From the NCBI RefSeq assembly GCF_036208045.1, contig NZ_CP121472.1, forward strand, positions 3,173,531-3,237,530: DNA of 64,000 nucleotides, given 5' to 3'. A program made the position numbers and the translations under genes. The stretch comes from Thiorhodovibrio winogradskyi. GTDB lineage: Bacteria; Pseudomonadota; Gammaproteobacteria; Chromatiales; Chromatiaceae. The notes under the pieces are model-generated. The model was given only the letters and a program-made list of their open reading frames with translations, was not told the origin of the DNA and searched no databases. Position 1 is the stretch's first letter, and every line of letters begins with the position of its first letter. Below are positions 15,869 through 23,741 of the stretch, in pieces.

Positions 15869-16261
15869 GCGAGCGTTCTCCTCAGTGGAAGCTTGCGTTC
15901 GAGTCTAGCGCAAAGAGGCGATTGCGACCAAACTCGACGTTTTCAGCAAGCACTCAAATCGCGGGCTGCCACCACGGACTCTGCTCGGCGAAATCTTGAC
16001 GAGCTGTTTTGCAATAGAGGATGATCGCGACTTAACGTCTACGAGAATGTTCAGCTTTGGCGCGCGACCGCTCTATTTCGCCAGGGTTTTGATGCGATCT
16101 CGCCAAATCCAGCGATGATCCGGTATAGGCTGAGTGTCAAGTAGAACTAAGTACCTCAACTCAAATATTTATATGGTTCAATAATTGATAGTCTTTTACA
16201 AACAAGTGATTATGACTATTAATCCTGATAGCAAATTAGTTGATGTAATTAAAGTATCTGT
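15869..16261. other. Intergenic region without a recognised gene; AT-rich right end
   Basis: The first 250 bases are GC-rich with short open frames but no recognisable protein. From about 16130 the sequence becomes AT-rich and leads into the Rpn-type gene at 16262. No RNA gene or strong hairpin is evident. The abrupt change of composition suggests a junction between segments of different origin. Confidence 0.5.
16195..16222 (+). promoter_or_regulatory. Possible sigma70-type promoter for the Rpn-like gene
   Basis: TTTACA (16195-16200), a 16-base spacer and TATTAA (16217-16222) lie in the AT-rich stretch, 40 bases before ATG 16262. This is a consensus match by eye only. Confidence 0.25.
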
Positions 16262-17125
16262 ATGTCCCACGACCAAAACTTCAAGAACCTGATCCTCGAC
16301 TACCCGCGCCAGGCCGTGGAGCTGTTCGCGCCTTTGGAAGCAGCCAGTATCCACGACCCAGAGGTTCGTATCCTGCCGGTCCGCGAGGAGCAACTGCAGG
16401 AGCGTCTCGGCGAGCGCTTTCGGGAATTGGACACGCCCCTACTGGTCGAATGGCCAGATCAGCGGCGCGAAGCTCTGCTGTTTCTTTTTGAGGAAGAAAC
16501 CAAAACTCGTCGTTTTTCCGTCCGGCGGCTGATTCATTACTGTGTCGATATCAGCGAACTGCTCGATACCGAGCGCATCGTGCCGATCGTCATCTTCCTG
16601 CATGGGGAAGCCAAATCCCGCTGCTTCCGCCTGAGTGGCGATGCCAAGGTTTACCTGGATTTTCATTATCTGGCCTACGCCTTTGGCAGCCAGAATGCCA
16701 AAGATCACCTCGATAGCCCGAATCTAATCGCCCGACTCAATCTTCCAAACATGCGCTATTCGCCGGCAGATCGGGTGCATGTTTACGCACGCGCGGTGCA
16801 GGGGTTGCTGGCATTGGAATCAGATACTGAGCGCCAGATCAAGTATCTTGACTTCATCGACATTTACACTCAGTTGAGCGAGGAAGAACGAATGATCTAC
16901 ACAACACAATATGCTCAAGATGCAGCCGTGGTGACCAATTTTGCCCGGCGCTTTGTTCAACAAGGGGAGAGCGCGATGTTGGAGCGCATGTTGGTAAAAC
17001 GGTTTGGCAGGCTCGATACCGTTTTGCAAACTCGGTTGCGCCAGGCAACCAATGAACAACTTGAACATTGGGGCGAGCAATTCGTCGATGCGAAATCGCT
17101 CGACGAAGTGTTTCGGGATGACTGA
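16262..17125 (+). CDS. Rpn-like/DUF4351 putative transposase-nuclease family protein
   Basis: A 287-residue protein starting MSHDQNFKNLILDYPRQAVELF, typical of Rpn-like PD-(D/E)XK proteins. LLVEWPDQRREALLFLFEEET may carry the acidic metal-binding residues, although the usual ExQ/ExK motif is degenerate. The C-terminus is a DUF4351 segment (MLVKRFGRLDTVLQTRLRQATNEQLEHWG). Rpn proteins of E. coli promote RecA-independent recombination. No clear ribosome site precedes the ATG. Confidence 0.8.
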   Translation: MSHDQNFKNLILDYPRQAVELFAPLEAASIHDPEVRILPVREEQLQERLGERFRELDTPLLVEWPDQRREALLFLFEEETKTRRFSVRRLIHYCVDISELLDTERIVPIVIFLHGEAKSRCFRLSGDAKVYLDFHYLAYAFGSQNAKDHLDSPNLIARLNLPNMRYSPADRVHVYARAVQGLLALESDTERQIKYLDFIDIYTQLSEEERMIYTTQYAQDAAVVTNFARRFVQQGESAMLERMLVKRFGRLDTVLQTRLRQATNEQLEHWGEQFVDAKSLDEVFRDD

Positions 17126-17239
17126 TGCGGCGGCCTCACAGCGAGCCGCGCGCCATTTCTGGTCTACGGCAATCCAGCTTTCAGGCAAGGACATTTCGCT
17201 GGTAAGCTGACCACGCCAAAACTTCCACAGGACAGGCCG

Positions 17240-19024
17240 ATGACAACCACCCCGGATCAACGCTGCCTCGGCTGTTTTCAGATTAAGGGCACTGCCAACC
17301 CCTGCCCGCAGTGCGGCTTTGATGAGAGCGCGCCGCGTCCGGTGCAAGCCTTGCCCTTGCACACGGTGCTCAATCAACAGTTCATCGTCGGGCGGGTGCT
17401 GGGCAAGCCCGGTGGCTTCGGTATCACCTACCTGGCCTGGGATCAGATGCTCCAGGCGCGGGTCGCCATCAAGGAATATCTGCCGCGTGAGCTGGCGGTG
17501 CGCGCCCAGGACAGCCGCGCCTTACATCCGCACAGTCAGGAGGAAACCGATCTGTTCCGCTACGGACTGGAGCAATTCCTCAACGAAGCCCGCACCCTGG
17601 CGCAGCTTGATCACCCCAACCTGGTGCGGGTGCGCCAGTTCTTCGAGGCCAATGGCACCGCCTATCTGGTGATGGACTACTACCAGGGCTGCTCGCTCGC
17701 GGAGCATTTGGAGCGCCAACCCGGCGGCAAGATGCGGGAAGCCGATGCCCTGGCGCTGATGCAGCCGATTCTGGATGGCCTGCGCGCGGTCCATGCCAAG
17801 GGCTTTCTGCATCGCGACATCAAGCCGCAGAACATCTACTTAGCCCAAACCGACACCGGCGGCGTGCGCCCGATTCTGCTCGACTTCGGCGCCGCCCGTC
17901 AGGCGATGGGCGAGCGCTCACGGTCGCTCTCGGTGGTGATCAGCCCCGGTTATGCGCCCTTTGAGCAGTATCAGCGCAAGAGCCAGCAGACCGCAGCGAC
18001 GGACATCTATGGCGCGGCGGCGGTGTTGTATCGGATGCTGACCGGCATTGTGCCGCCGGAGGCGACGGATCGCATGGGCGATGAGGCGCTGCGCCCGGCG
18101 GTGGAGTTTGGTGTCAGCGAGGGGCTGAGCAATGCACTGAATCAGGCGTTGGCGATGAAGATGACGTTTCGACCGGAAGCGGTTGAAATTTTTCAGCAGA
18201 TGTTGCGTCAGCAGGTGTTGCATCCGTCGGCCAAATCTCAGCCTCCATCCGTCGAGCCGGAATTTGCGCCTGCTGGCGCCGCAATGCGCCCAACTTCGGG
18301 ATTGGCGCAACAATCTCATGCACCTGGGTCACCGCCGCCAGCGCCGCATGGTGATCGTGGCACCAGTTCGTCGGTTCGTTCCGCGCCCCAGACTGTGGCT
18401 TCAAGCAGTCAATCGAAAATCCGCTCTCGGGCTATGCCACCGCGACCAACACCGGCGCGGCAACCCGCGCGCTTTGGAGCCGTGCCGATCATCATCGGCA
18501 TTATGGGCTTATTGTTTTTGAGCGTTATCGGGTTATCCCAACTTGATTCGCCGCCACCGTCTTCGTTGCCATCCGACCAAGCGCGCACGACATCGGTGAA
18601 TCCCACCCCAACAGATGCGGCAGCGACATTCGCGCTTGGTATGCGCTACGCAACAGGCGATGGTGTTGAGCAGGATGACGCCCAAGCTGCAACCTTGTTT
18701 CGTGAAGCGGCTGATCAGGGCGACGCGATGGCGCAATTCAATCTCGGCAATATGTACCGCAATGGCCGGGGTGTGCCCCAGGACAACAGCCAGGCGGTCG
18801 CCTGGTATCGCCGGGCTGCGGAGCAGGGCCATGCGGATGCGCAATTCCTTCTCGGTGCAGCGTACAGCACTGGCCAGAGTGTGCCACAAGACGACAGCCA
18901 GGCGGTGGCTTGGTTTCACCGGGCGGCTGAGCAGGGCCATGCAGATGCGCAACTCACTCTTGGTCTGAGGTACGCCGTTGGCCGTGGTGGTGTACTCCAG
19001 GATCACAGCCAGGCGGTCGCCTGA
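17240..19024 (+). CDS. Ser/Thr protein kinase with zinc ribbon and Sel1 repeats, prematurely stopped
   Basis: Hanks-type kinase, paralogue of the gene at 4272. It has a zinc ribbon (CLGC...CPQC), a kinase domain (about 48-310; GKPGGFG, VAIKEY, HRDIKPQN with Asp193, DFGAAR), a long Pro/Ser-rich linker, one membrane helix (about 413-432) and exported Sel1-like repeats from about residue 460. The frame stops at TGA 19022-19024. Here the repeat consensus AVAWYR (GTC GCC TGG TAT) reads GTC GCC TGA TAT, so a single G-to-A change created the stop. The same frame then continues with six more repeats to 19735, so the ancestral protein had about 831 residues. The kinase and membrane parts are still expressible. 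AGGACAGG precedes ATG 17240. Confidence 0.88.
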   Translation: MTTTPDQRCLGCFQIKGTANPCPQCGFDESAPRPVQALPLHTVLNQQFIVGRVLGKPGGFGITYLAWDQMLQARVAIKEYLPRELAVRAQDSRALHPHSQEETDLFRYGLEQFLNEARTLAQLDHPNLVRVRQFFEANGTAYLVMDYYQGCSLAEHLERQPGGKMREADALALMQPILDGLRAVHAKGFLHRDIKPQNIYLAQTDTGGVRPILLDFGAARQAMGERSRSLSVVISPGYAPFEQYQRKSQQTAATDIYGAAAVLYRMLTGIVPPEATDRMGDEALRPAVEFGVSEGLSNALNQALAMKMTFRPEAVEIFQQMLRQQVLHPSAKSQPPSVEPEFAPAGAAMRPTSGLAQQSHAPGSPPPAPHGDRGTSSSVRSAPQTVASSSQSKIRSRAMPPRPTPARQPARFGAVPIIIGIMGLLFLSVIGLSQLDSPPPSSLPSDQARTTSVNPTPTDAAATFALGMRYATGDGVEQDDAQAATLFREAADQGDAMAQFNLGNMYRNGRGVPQDNSQAVAWYRRAAEQGHADAQFLLGAAYSTGQSVPQDDSQAVAWFHRAAEQGHADAQLTLGLRYAVGRGGVLQDHSQAVA

Positions 19025-19735
19025 TATCGCAAGGCCGCCGAGCAGGGTAATGCGACGGCGCAGTTCCACTTAGGCGTCGGATATGACCTTGGCCAAGGCT
19101 TGCCTCAAGACGATCACCAAGCGGTCGCCTGGTATCGAAAGGCGGCTGAGCAGGGCCATGCGGATGCGCAAGTCAATCTCGGCCTGATTTACGCCAATGG
19201 CGAAGGTGTGCCCCAGAATGACAGCCAAGCGGTCGCCTGGTATCGCAAGGCCGCCGAGCAGGGCCTTGCGGATGCGCAAGTCAATCTCGGCGTGATGTAC
19301 ATTCTTGGCAGAGGTGTCCCCCAGGACAACAGCCAGGCCGTCGCCTGGTATCGGAAAGCCGCCGAGCAGGGGAATGCGGGTGCACAAGCCTTTTTGGCAA
19401 GCAGCTACGCAGAGGGCAGCGGAGTGCCCCGGGACGACAGCCAGGCGGTCGCCTGGTATCGCAAGGCGGCTGAGCAAGGCGATGCGGGTGCGCAACTGAA
19501 TCTTGGAGGGATGTACGCTATGGGGCGCGGTGTTCCGCAAGATTTTACTCTAGCGATCGTTTTGTTTCGCAAGGCGGCCGAACAGAATGAAGCCAAAGCC
19601 CAATTTCTTCTTGGATTAGCTTACGAACACGGCGAAGGCGTTGAACAAGACAAGTTCAGAGCAATTCAGTGGTATCAAAAAGCCGCTGCGCAAGGTAATT
19701 CGAATGCGCAGGAAGCGCTGCGTCGGCTTCAGTAA
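19025..19735 (+). pseudogene. Remainder of the Sel1-repeat domain downstream of the nonsense codon
   Basis: It continues the kinase frame with no shift. The repeats, each about 36 residues, carry the motif (V/L)PQDxxQAVAWYRKAAEQGxAxAQxxLG and run to 19735. The last two are more diverged. Separate translation from an internal start is possible but there is no signal peptide, so the domain would not be exported. Sel1/TPR-like solenoids mediate protein-protein contacts and in kinases of this kind probably sense periplasmic partners. Confidence 0.8.
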
Positions 19736-19752
19736 AGGGGCAAACGCCGCTA

Positions 19753-20082
19753 TTGATCCGCGCCGATCCCAACAAAGAGCGCCTCGACCACTTGATCACC
19801 CGGTGGCTAAAGCGGCACCTTCAGCGGCTGGGCAGCCAGATCAATCTCGAACAAGTCAACTCTCTCACCGAGGACAAAGCGATGTTGGCGGAGAATCTTG
19901 AAAATTTAGTCAAACGGGAGCGCAAGGAAAGCCGCGAGGAATTGGCGCGTGAGACGGCGTGCAATCTGATCAAACTCGGTCTGCTGACCGACGAGCAGGT
20001 TGCGCAAGCAACCAGTCTGCCGCTTGATCAGGTGCGGGCTTTGAGTGAGGGCGAGCACACAGCGCCCCGTAACCTTTTGTAA
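19753..20082 (+). pseudogene. C-terminal fragment of an Rpn/transposase-type protein
   Basis: A 109-residue frame from TTG 19753. It ends with ETACNLIKLGLLTDEQVAQATSLPLDQVRAL, the typical tail of Rpn-like/PD-(D/E)XK transposase-family proteins (a helical motif predicting LxxGxLxxEQIAxATGLxxExVxxL). The nuclease part is missing. It is probably a remnant rather than a functional gene. Confidence 0.55.
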
Positions 20083-20171
20083 CCTTAAAATCTTGTTGAT
20101 GTGCTCGCGTTTGGTTTTCTGTAATCGCTCGATTACAATTCTCCCATGTTCACGATCAAACAGATTGAGCC

Positions 20172-20483
20172 ATGACCGAGAAAATCCGTATCGCCGACCT
20201 GCCTGAGTTCGACATCGCCGAGCATCTCGAAGACGATCAAGCGATCGCGGAATATCTGACGCTCGTGATCGAGGAAAATGATCCGGCGTTGCTTGCGGCG
20301 GCCCTTGGTGACGCGGCCCGTGCGCGGGGTATGACGGAAATCGCGAAGGCGAGCGGGATCGCGCGCGAGGCGCTGTACAAAGCTTTGCGCCCCGAGTCTC
20401 AGCCACGCTTCGAGACCATCAGCCGCGTCTGTCGCGCTCTGGGCGTGAAACTCGTCGCCCAGCCGCTGGAGCGCCAACCCTAA
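20172..20483 (+). CDS. HI1420-type addiction-module antidote (HTH), orphan
   Basis: A 103-residue protein of the COG3636 antidote family. The head DLPEFDIAEHLEDDQAIAEYL is followed by an HTH of Cro/CI type (GMTEIAKASGIAREALYKAL) and the tail FETISRVCRALGVKL. The usual RelE/HI1419-like toxin gene lies immediately upstream. Here there is only an Rpn remnant, so it is an orphan. A TAGGGTGGATAAGC-type repeat follows its stop. Confidence 0.85.
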   Translation: MTEKIRIADLPEFDIAEHLEDDQAIAEYLTLVIEENDPALLAAALGDAARARGMTEIAKASGIAREALYKALRPESQPRFETISRVCRALGVKLVAQPLERQP

Positions 20484-20490
20484 GCGTCTC

Positions 20491-20525
20491 TGGTGGATGC
20501 GCCCTTCGGGCTTATCCACCCTACG
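20491..20525. repeat. Half-element of the TAGGGTGGATAAGC repeat family
   Basis: TGGTGGATGCG, then the mini-hairpin GCCC-ttc-GGGC, then TTATCCACCCTA. It matches the right half of the 13335-13408 palindrome and lies 8 bases after the antidote gene stop, so it could also act as a transcript end. Confidence 0.75.
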
Positions 20526-20595
20526 CGCTCGCTGATGAGACCAATATCCCAGCCAAGTCGCTTCAATGTCAAACATCCACGACAGGCCAGCACCG

Positions 20596-22473
20596 ATGAT
20601 TCGATTGCCTAACCGCCACCGCCCAATGCTCGCCGCGTTCATGCTGCTGTTCGGCTTCGCGCCGGTTGCCGTAACGGCAGAGAGTGAACCAAGTACATTG
20701 CGCCTGTCGCAGACTTGGCAGCAGGGTGCGGAGGTCACCGCCTACCTGGATGTGCGCGATGAGACCGGCGCGGCTGTCACTGCGCTGGATGCCGGGCAAC
20801 TCCATGCCACCATGGGCGCGCGGGTGGCGGAGGTGGTTGGGGTCGAGCCTTTCACGGCGACCGGCGAGGGTGTGCTCTACCTGTTTCTGGTGGATCGCTC
20901 GCGCTCCTTGTCGGCGGCGCGCTTCGGGCAGATTCGAGCGGCGCTGACTGCTTGGGTCGATGCCCTGCAGGCGGATGATCTGGCCACGCTGATTACCTTT
21001 GGTGAGCGGGTCGAAACCCTGGTCGCGCCCACGGCGGATCGCGCCGTACTCAATGCCGCCATCGCCGCGCTGTCGCCGACGGATCATCGTACCGCGCTGC
21101 ATGGTGGACTGGCACGCGGCATCGCGCTGGGTCAGCAGCAGCACGCGGACTGGCCACGACGGCGGGCCATTGTGATCCTGAGCGATGGTCTGGAAGACGC
21201 GCCGGGCGGGATGACGGCGGAGGAAGTGCGCGCGCGTCTGGCCGAGAATCCTGTGCCCATCTATGCCATTGGACTAGCCACCGTGGGCGACGCGCGCCTG
21301 CGCGATGCAGGATTGGCCGCGCTGGGCCGCTTTGCCCGCGAGTCGGGCGGGCTGTATCTGGACGCCAACCGCGCGGTCGATCTGACCGCGCCATACTCCG
21401 AGATGCGCGCGCACATCCGCGCCGCGCAGCGCGTGCAATTGCGGTGCCCAGACTGCCCGCTGGATGGCAACAGCGTCCGCCTGCAAATCACCCTGCTGGG
21501 CGATCATGGTCTGCGCCTGAGCGATGGCGCCGATCTGCGTTTGCTGCCCTTGACGCCACTGAGCGCCGAGGAAGCGGGCGGCCCATCTGAACCCGGATCT
21601 GAACCCGGATCTGAACCCGGGTCTGAACCCGCATCTGATTCTGAATCGGGCGCCGAAACAGAAGCGACCCCGGTCGATGGGGAAGCCGACGCCGAAGCCG
21701 AATCCGAAGCCGAGGGGAACAGGGAATCAACGGGCGATTCCATACGCGAATCCGACTCGGCGGCTGAGCACGGAAAGACAGATTCAAGCCCGTCCGCATC
21801 AGCCACCGAAGAGGCGACGGAGCCAGACGCCACGGGAGTGCTTGAGCAACTTGGGATCGACCAGCGCTGGTTCCTCGTCGTCGTTGTCACCCTGCTGGGT
21901 GTGCTCTTGATCCTGTTGACCATCGCGCTGCGTGCCCGTGCTCGGCGGCTCAAGTCCGCGCCGATCGCGGTGGCGGATGATGCCGAGGTGACGGAATTCT
22001 CCCCCGGCCAGGACGGACTGGAGAAGTCGGATTTACCCACCGGAGTTGGAGCAACGACAGCGGGCGAGCCGTCGCTGCATCTCGACCCGGACGCCTTGGC
22101 CAGCGCTGGTCAAGCGCCACCAGCCGCGCCCGCGCCGACCGCCACGCCACCGCAAGCACCGCCCGGCACGACCGGCCCGCCACTGCACCTGGCTTTCGTC
22201 ACCGGCTCACGACGCGGCGAAATCGCCGAGCTGTCGCTGGCGCAACCGGTTCTGCTTGGCCGAGCGGCGCCCTGCGCGCTGGTGCTGACCGGTGATGAGG
22301 AAATTTCCGCCCGCCATGCCGAGATTGAGCGGCTGCCCAGTGGGCAGTTGGTGCTGCGCGATCTCAACTCCACCAATGGCACCCGGCTCAATGGGGTTGG
22401 CGTGCAAGGGACGCACCCGCTGCAAGTGGGCGATCGCATTGGACTCGGCCAGACCGAGCTGCGAGTGCTGTGA
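20596..22473 (+). CDS. Membrane-anchored vWA-domain protein with C-terminal FHA domain
   Basis: A 625-residue protein. A signal peptide (about 1-29, ending in VTAES) is followed by a beta-rich segment and a von Willebrand A domain (about 85-270) with the MIDAS motif DRSRS and a later Asp in VILSDG. A low-complexity acidic linker (Ser/Glu/Asp/Ala, including tandem GSEP units), one membrane helix (about 425-447, FLVVVVTLLGVLLILL) and a cytoplasmic FHA domain (about 530-625; LLGRAAPCALVL, ISARHAEI, STNGTRLNG) follow. The architecture suggests metal-dependent ligand binding outside and phosphothreonine binding inside. The TGA overlaps the ATG of the PP2C gene. An ATG at 20566 is in frame but would put extra residues before the signal peptide. 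Confidence 0.88.
   Translation: MIRLPNRHRPMLAAFMLLFGFAPVAVTAESEPSTLRLSQTWQQGAEVTAYLDVRDETGAAVTALDAGQLHATMGARVAEVVGVEPFTATGEGVLYLFLVDRSRSLSAARFGQIRAALTAWVDALQADDLATLITFGERVETLVAPTADRAVLNAAIAALSPTDHRTALHGGLARGIALGQQQHADWPRRRAIVILSDGLEDAPGGMTAEEVRARLAENPVPIYAIGLATVGDARLRDAGLAALGRFARESGGLYLDANRAVDLTAPYSEMRAHIRAAQRVQLRCPDCPLDGNSVRLQITLLGDHGLRLSDGADLRLLPLTPLSAEEAGGPSEPGSEPGSEPGSEPASDSESGAETEATPVDGEADAEAESEAEGNRESTGDSIRESDSAAEHGKTDSSPSASATEEATEPDATGVLEQLGIDQRWFLVVVVTLLGVLLILLTIALRARARRLKSAPIAVADDAEVTEFSPGQDGLEKSDLPTGVGATTAGEPSLHLDPDALASAGQAPPAAPAPTATPPQAPPGTTGPPLHLAFVTGSRRGEIAELSLAQPVLLGRAAPCALVLTGDEEISARHAEIERLPSGQLVLRDLNSTNGTRLNGVGVQGTHPLQVGDRIGLGQTELRVL
21585..21630 (+). repeat. Four 12-bp tandem units encoding Gly-Ser-Glu-Pro
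   Basis: Near-perfect copies of ATCTGAACCCGG within the vWA-FHA gene linker. Unit number could vary by slippage without breaking the frame. Confidence 0.8.
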
Positions 22474-23696
22474 TGAGCGAGCCAAACCGCCCCCCAGCCA
22501 ACTTGCCAGCCAAGAATTCGACCACCCCGGCGGCAAAGCCAGCGGCAAACCCGGCAGCCAACCCAGCGGCAGCCCCCGCGACCAAAGCGATTGTGATGCC
22601 CGGCAACGCCCAATGGATCGGCACCCGCGGCGAACAACAGGACGCCTTTGGGTTTCACGGCTTCGATAATGACGACTTTCATGCCCACGGCGGCGTGCTG
22701 GCGGTGCTGGCTGATGGCATGGGCGGGCTGCAACAGGGACGCGCTGCTGCCCAGACCGCCGTGGACGCCTTTCGTGCCGCCTATGCCGAGAAGACGCCCG
22801 AGGAGACCATCCCCAACGCGCTGGAGCGTGCGCTGCAAGCAGCCAACAGCGCCGTCTATCAACTGGCACTGGGCTCGGACGGCGAAGGCCAGGTCGGCAC
22901 CACCCTGGTCGCCGCCGTGGCCCATGACCAGTGCCTCGCCTGGGTGGCAGTCGGTGACAGCCGGCTTTATGGTTATCGCGCCGCCACCGACAGCCTGACG
23001 CGCTTGAACCAAGAGCATAACTATGCCGCCATTCTGCAAGCCCGGGTGGCCGCCGGCGCCCTCGATCAAGCCGACGCGGACGAAGACCCCGAACGCGCCG
23101 CGCTAATCAGCTTTCTTGGCCTTGAGCACATTCCGCGCATCGACGCGGGCGCCGACCCCATGCCGCTCATGCCCGGTGATCGCCTGCTGCTGTGCAGCGA
23201 TGGCGTCCATGGCAGCCTGAGCGACCAAGATATACAGCAACTCATCCGCCAAGGCGCACAACCAGCCGCCGAGGCGATCATGGCCAGCCTGCAAGCGACT
23301 GCGGCGGAAAAGGCCCATCAGGACAATGCCACCCTCGCCATCCTGGCCGGCGAGTCGCCCGCCTCAGTCGACGCACGCGACATGGCCGGCGCGCCAGAGC
23401 AACCAAGCCACGAACCCAGAACCGGACAAATTAACCACCGACCGCGAACCGGCAGGGGCAAAGTGCTCATCGCCCTGGGATTTGCGCTCCTGTTGGTGCT
23501 GATCGGTATCGCCATCGGTCTGGTGCTCCGCGCTCCGGTGGCTCCGGCGCCTGAAGTCCTTCCAGAACCGGCCGAATCCGGAGAACCCGAGGATCCTGCA
23601 GAGCAAGCGGACAATCCACAAGTGCGACTGAAGCAAGGCAGCAAAACCGCCACCCTGCCGCTTGCATCATTCGGTTGGCTGCGTCCAGGTGTATGA
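22473..23696 (+). CDS. PP2C-family phosphatase with C-terminal membrane helix
   Basis: A 407-residue protein. A low-complexity Ala/Pro/Asn head (1-35) is followed by the PP2C domain (about 45-290) with GEQQDAFG, VLADGMGGLQQG, VAVGDSRLYGYR, LLCSDGVHG and HQDNATLAI. A linker and a C-terminal membrane helix (about 330-350, VLIALGFALLLVLIGIAIGL) plus a short periplasmic tail complete it. The start overlaps the vWA-FHA stop (TGATG), so the two form an operon. It is the second PP2C of the region, membrane-bound where the 7865 enzyme is soluble. The vWA, PP2C and kinase combination recalls the TerY-P triad, though the vWA protein here is exported. Confidence 0.9.
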   Translation: MSEPNRPPANLPAKNSTTPAAKPAANPAANPAAAPATKAIVMPGNAQWIGTRGEQQDAFGFHGFDNDDFHAHGGVLAVLADGMGGLQQGRAAAQTAVDAFRAAYAEKTPEETIPNALERALQAANSAVYQLALGSDGEGQVGTTLVAAVAHDQCLAWVAVGDSRLYGYRAATDSLTRLNQEHNYAAILQARVAAGALDQADADEDPERAALISFLGLEHIPRIDAGADPMPLMPGDRLLLCSDGVHGSLSDQDIQQLIRQGAQPAAEAIMASLQATAAEKAHQDNATLAILAGESPASVDARDMAGAPEQPSHEPRTGQINHRPRTGRGKVLIALGFALLLVLIGIAIGLVLRAPVAPAPEVLPEPAESGEPEDPAEQADNPQVRLKQGSKTATLPLASFGWLRPGV

Positions 23697-23741
23697 TAAT
23701 CGGGAATGTCTCCCAGATGACCCCCGCGGAATTCCGAGCGT

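Noticed and set aside
18615-19735. DNA repeats of about 108 bp considered as a CRISPR or satellite array
   Set aside because: They encode Sel1 repeats in one frame with variable third positions; no constant repeat-spacer pattern.
22110-23069. 319-codon minus-strand frame over the vWA-FHA/PP2C boundary
   Set aside because: It crosses two genes with clear motifs on the plus strand and shows no domain of its own.
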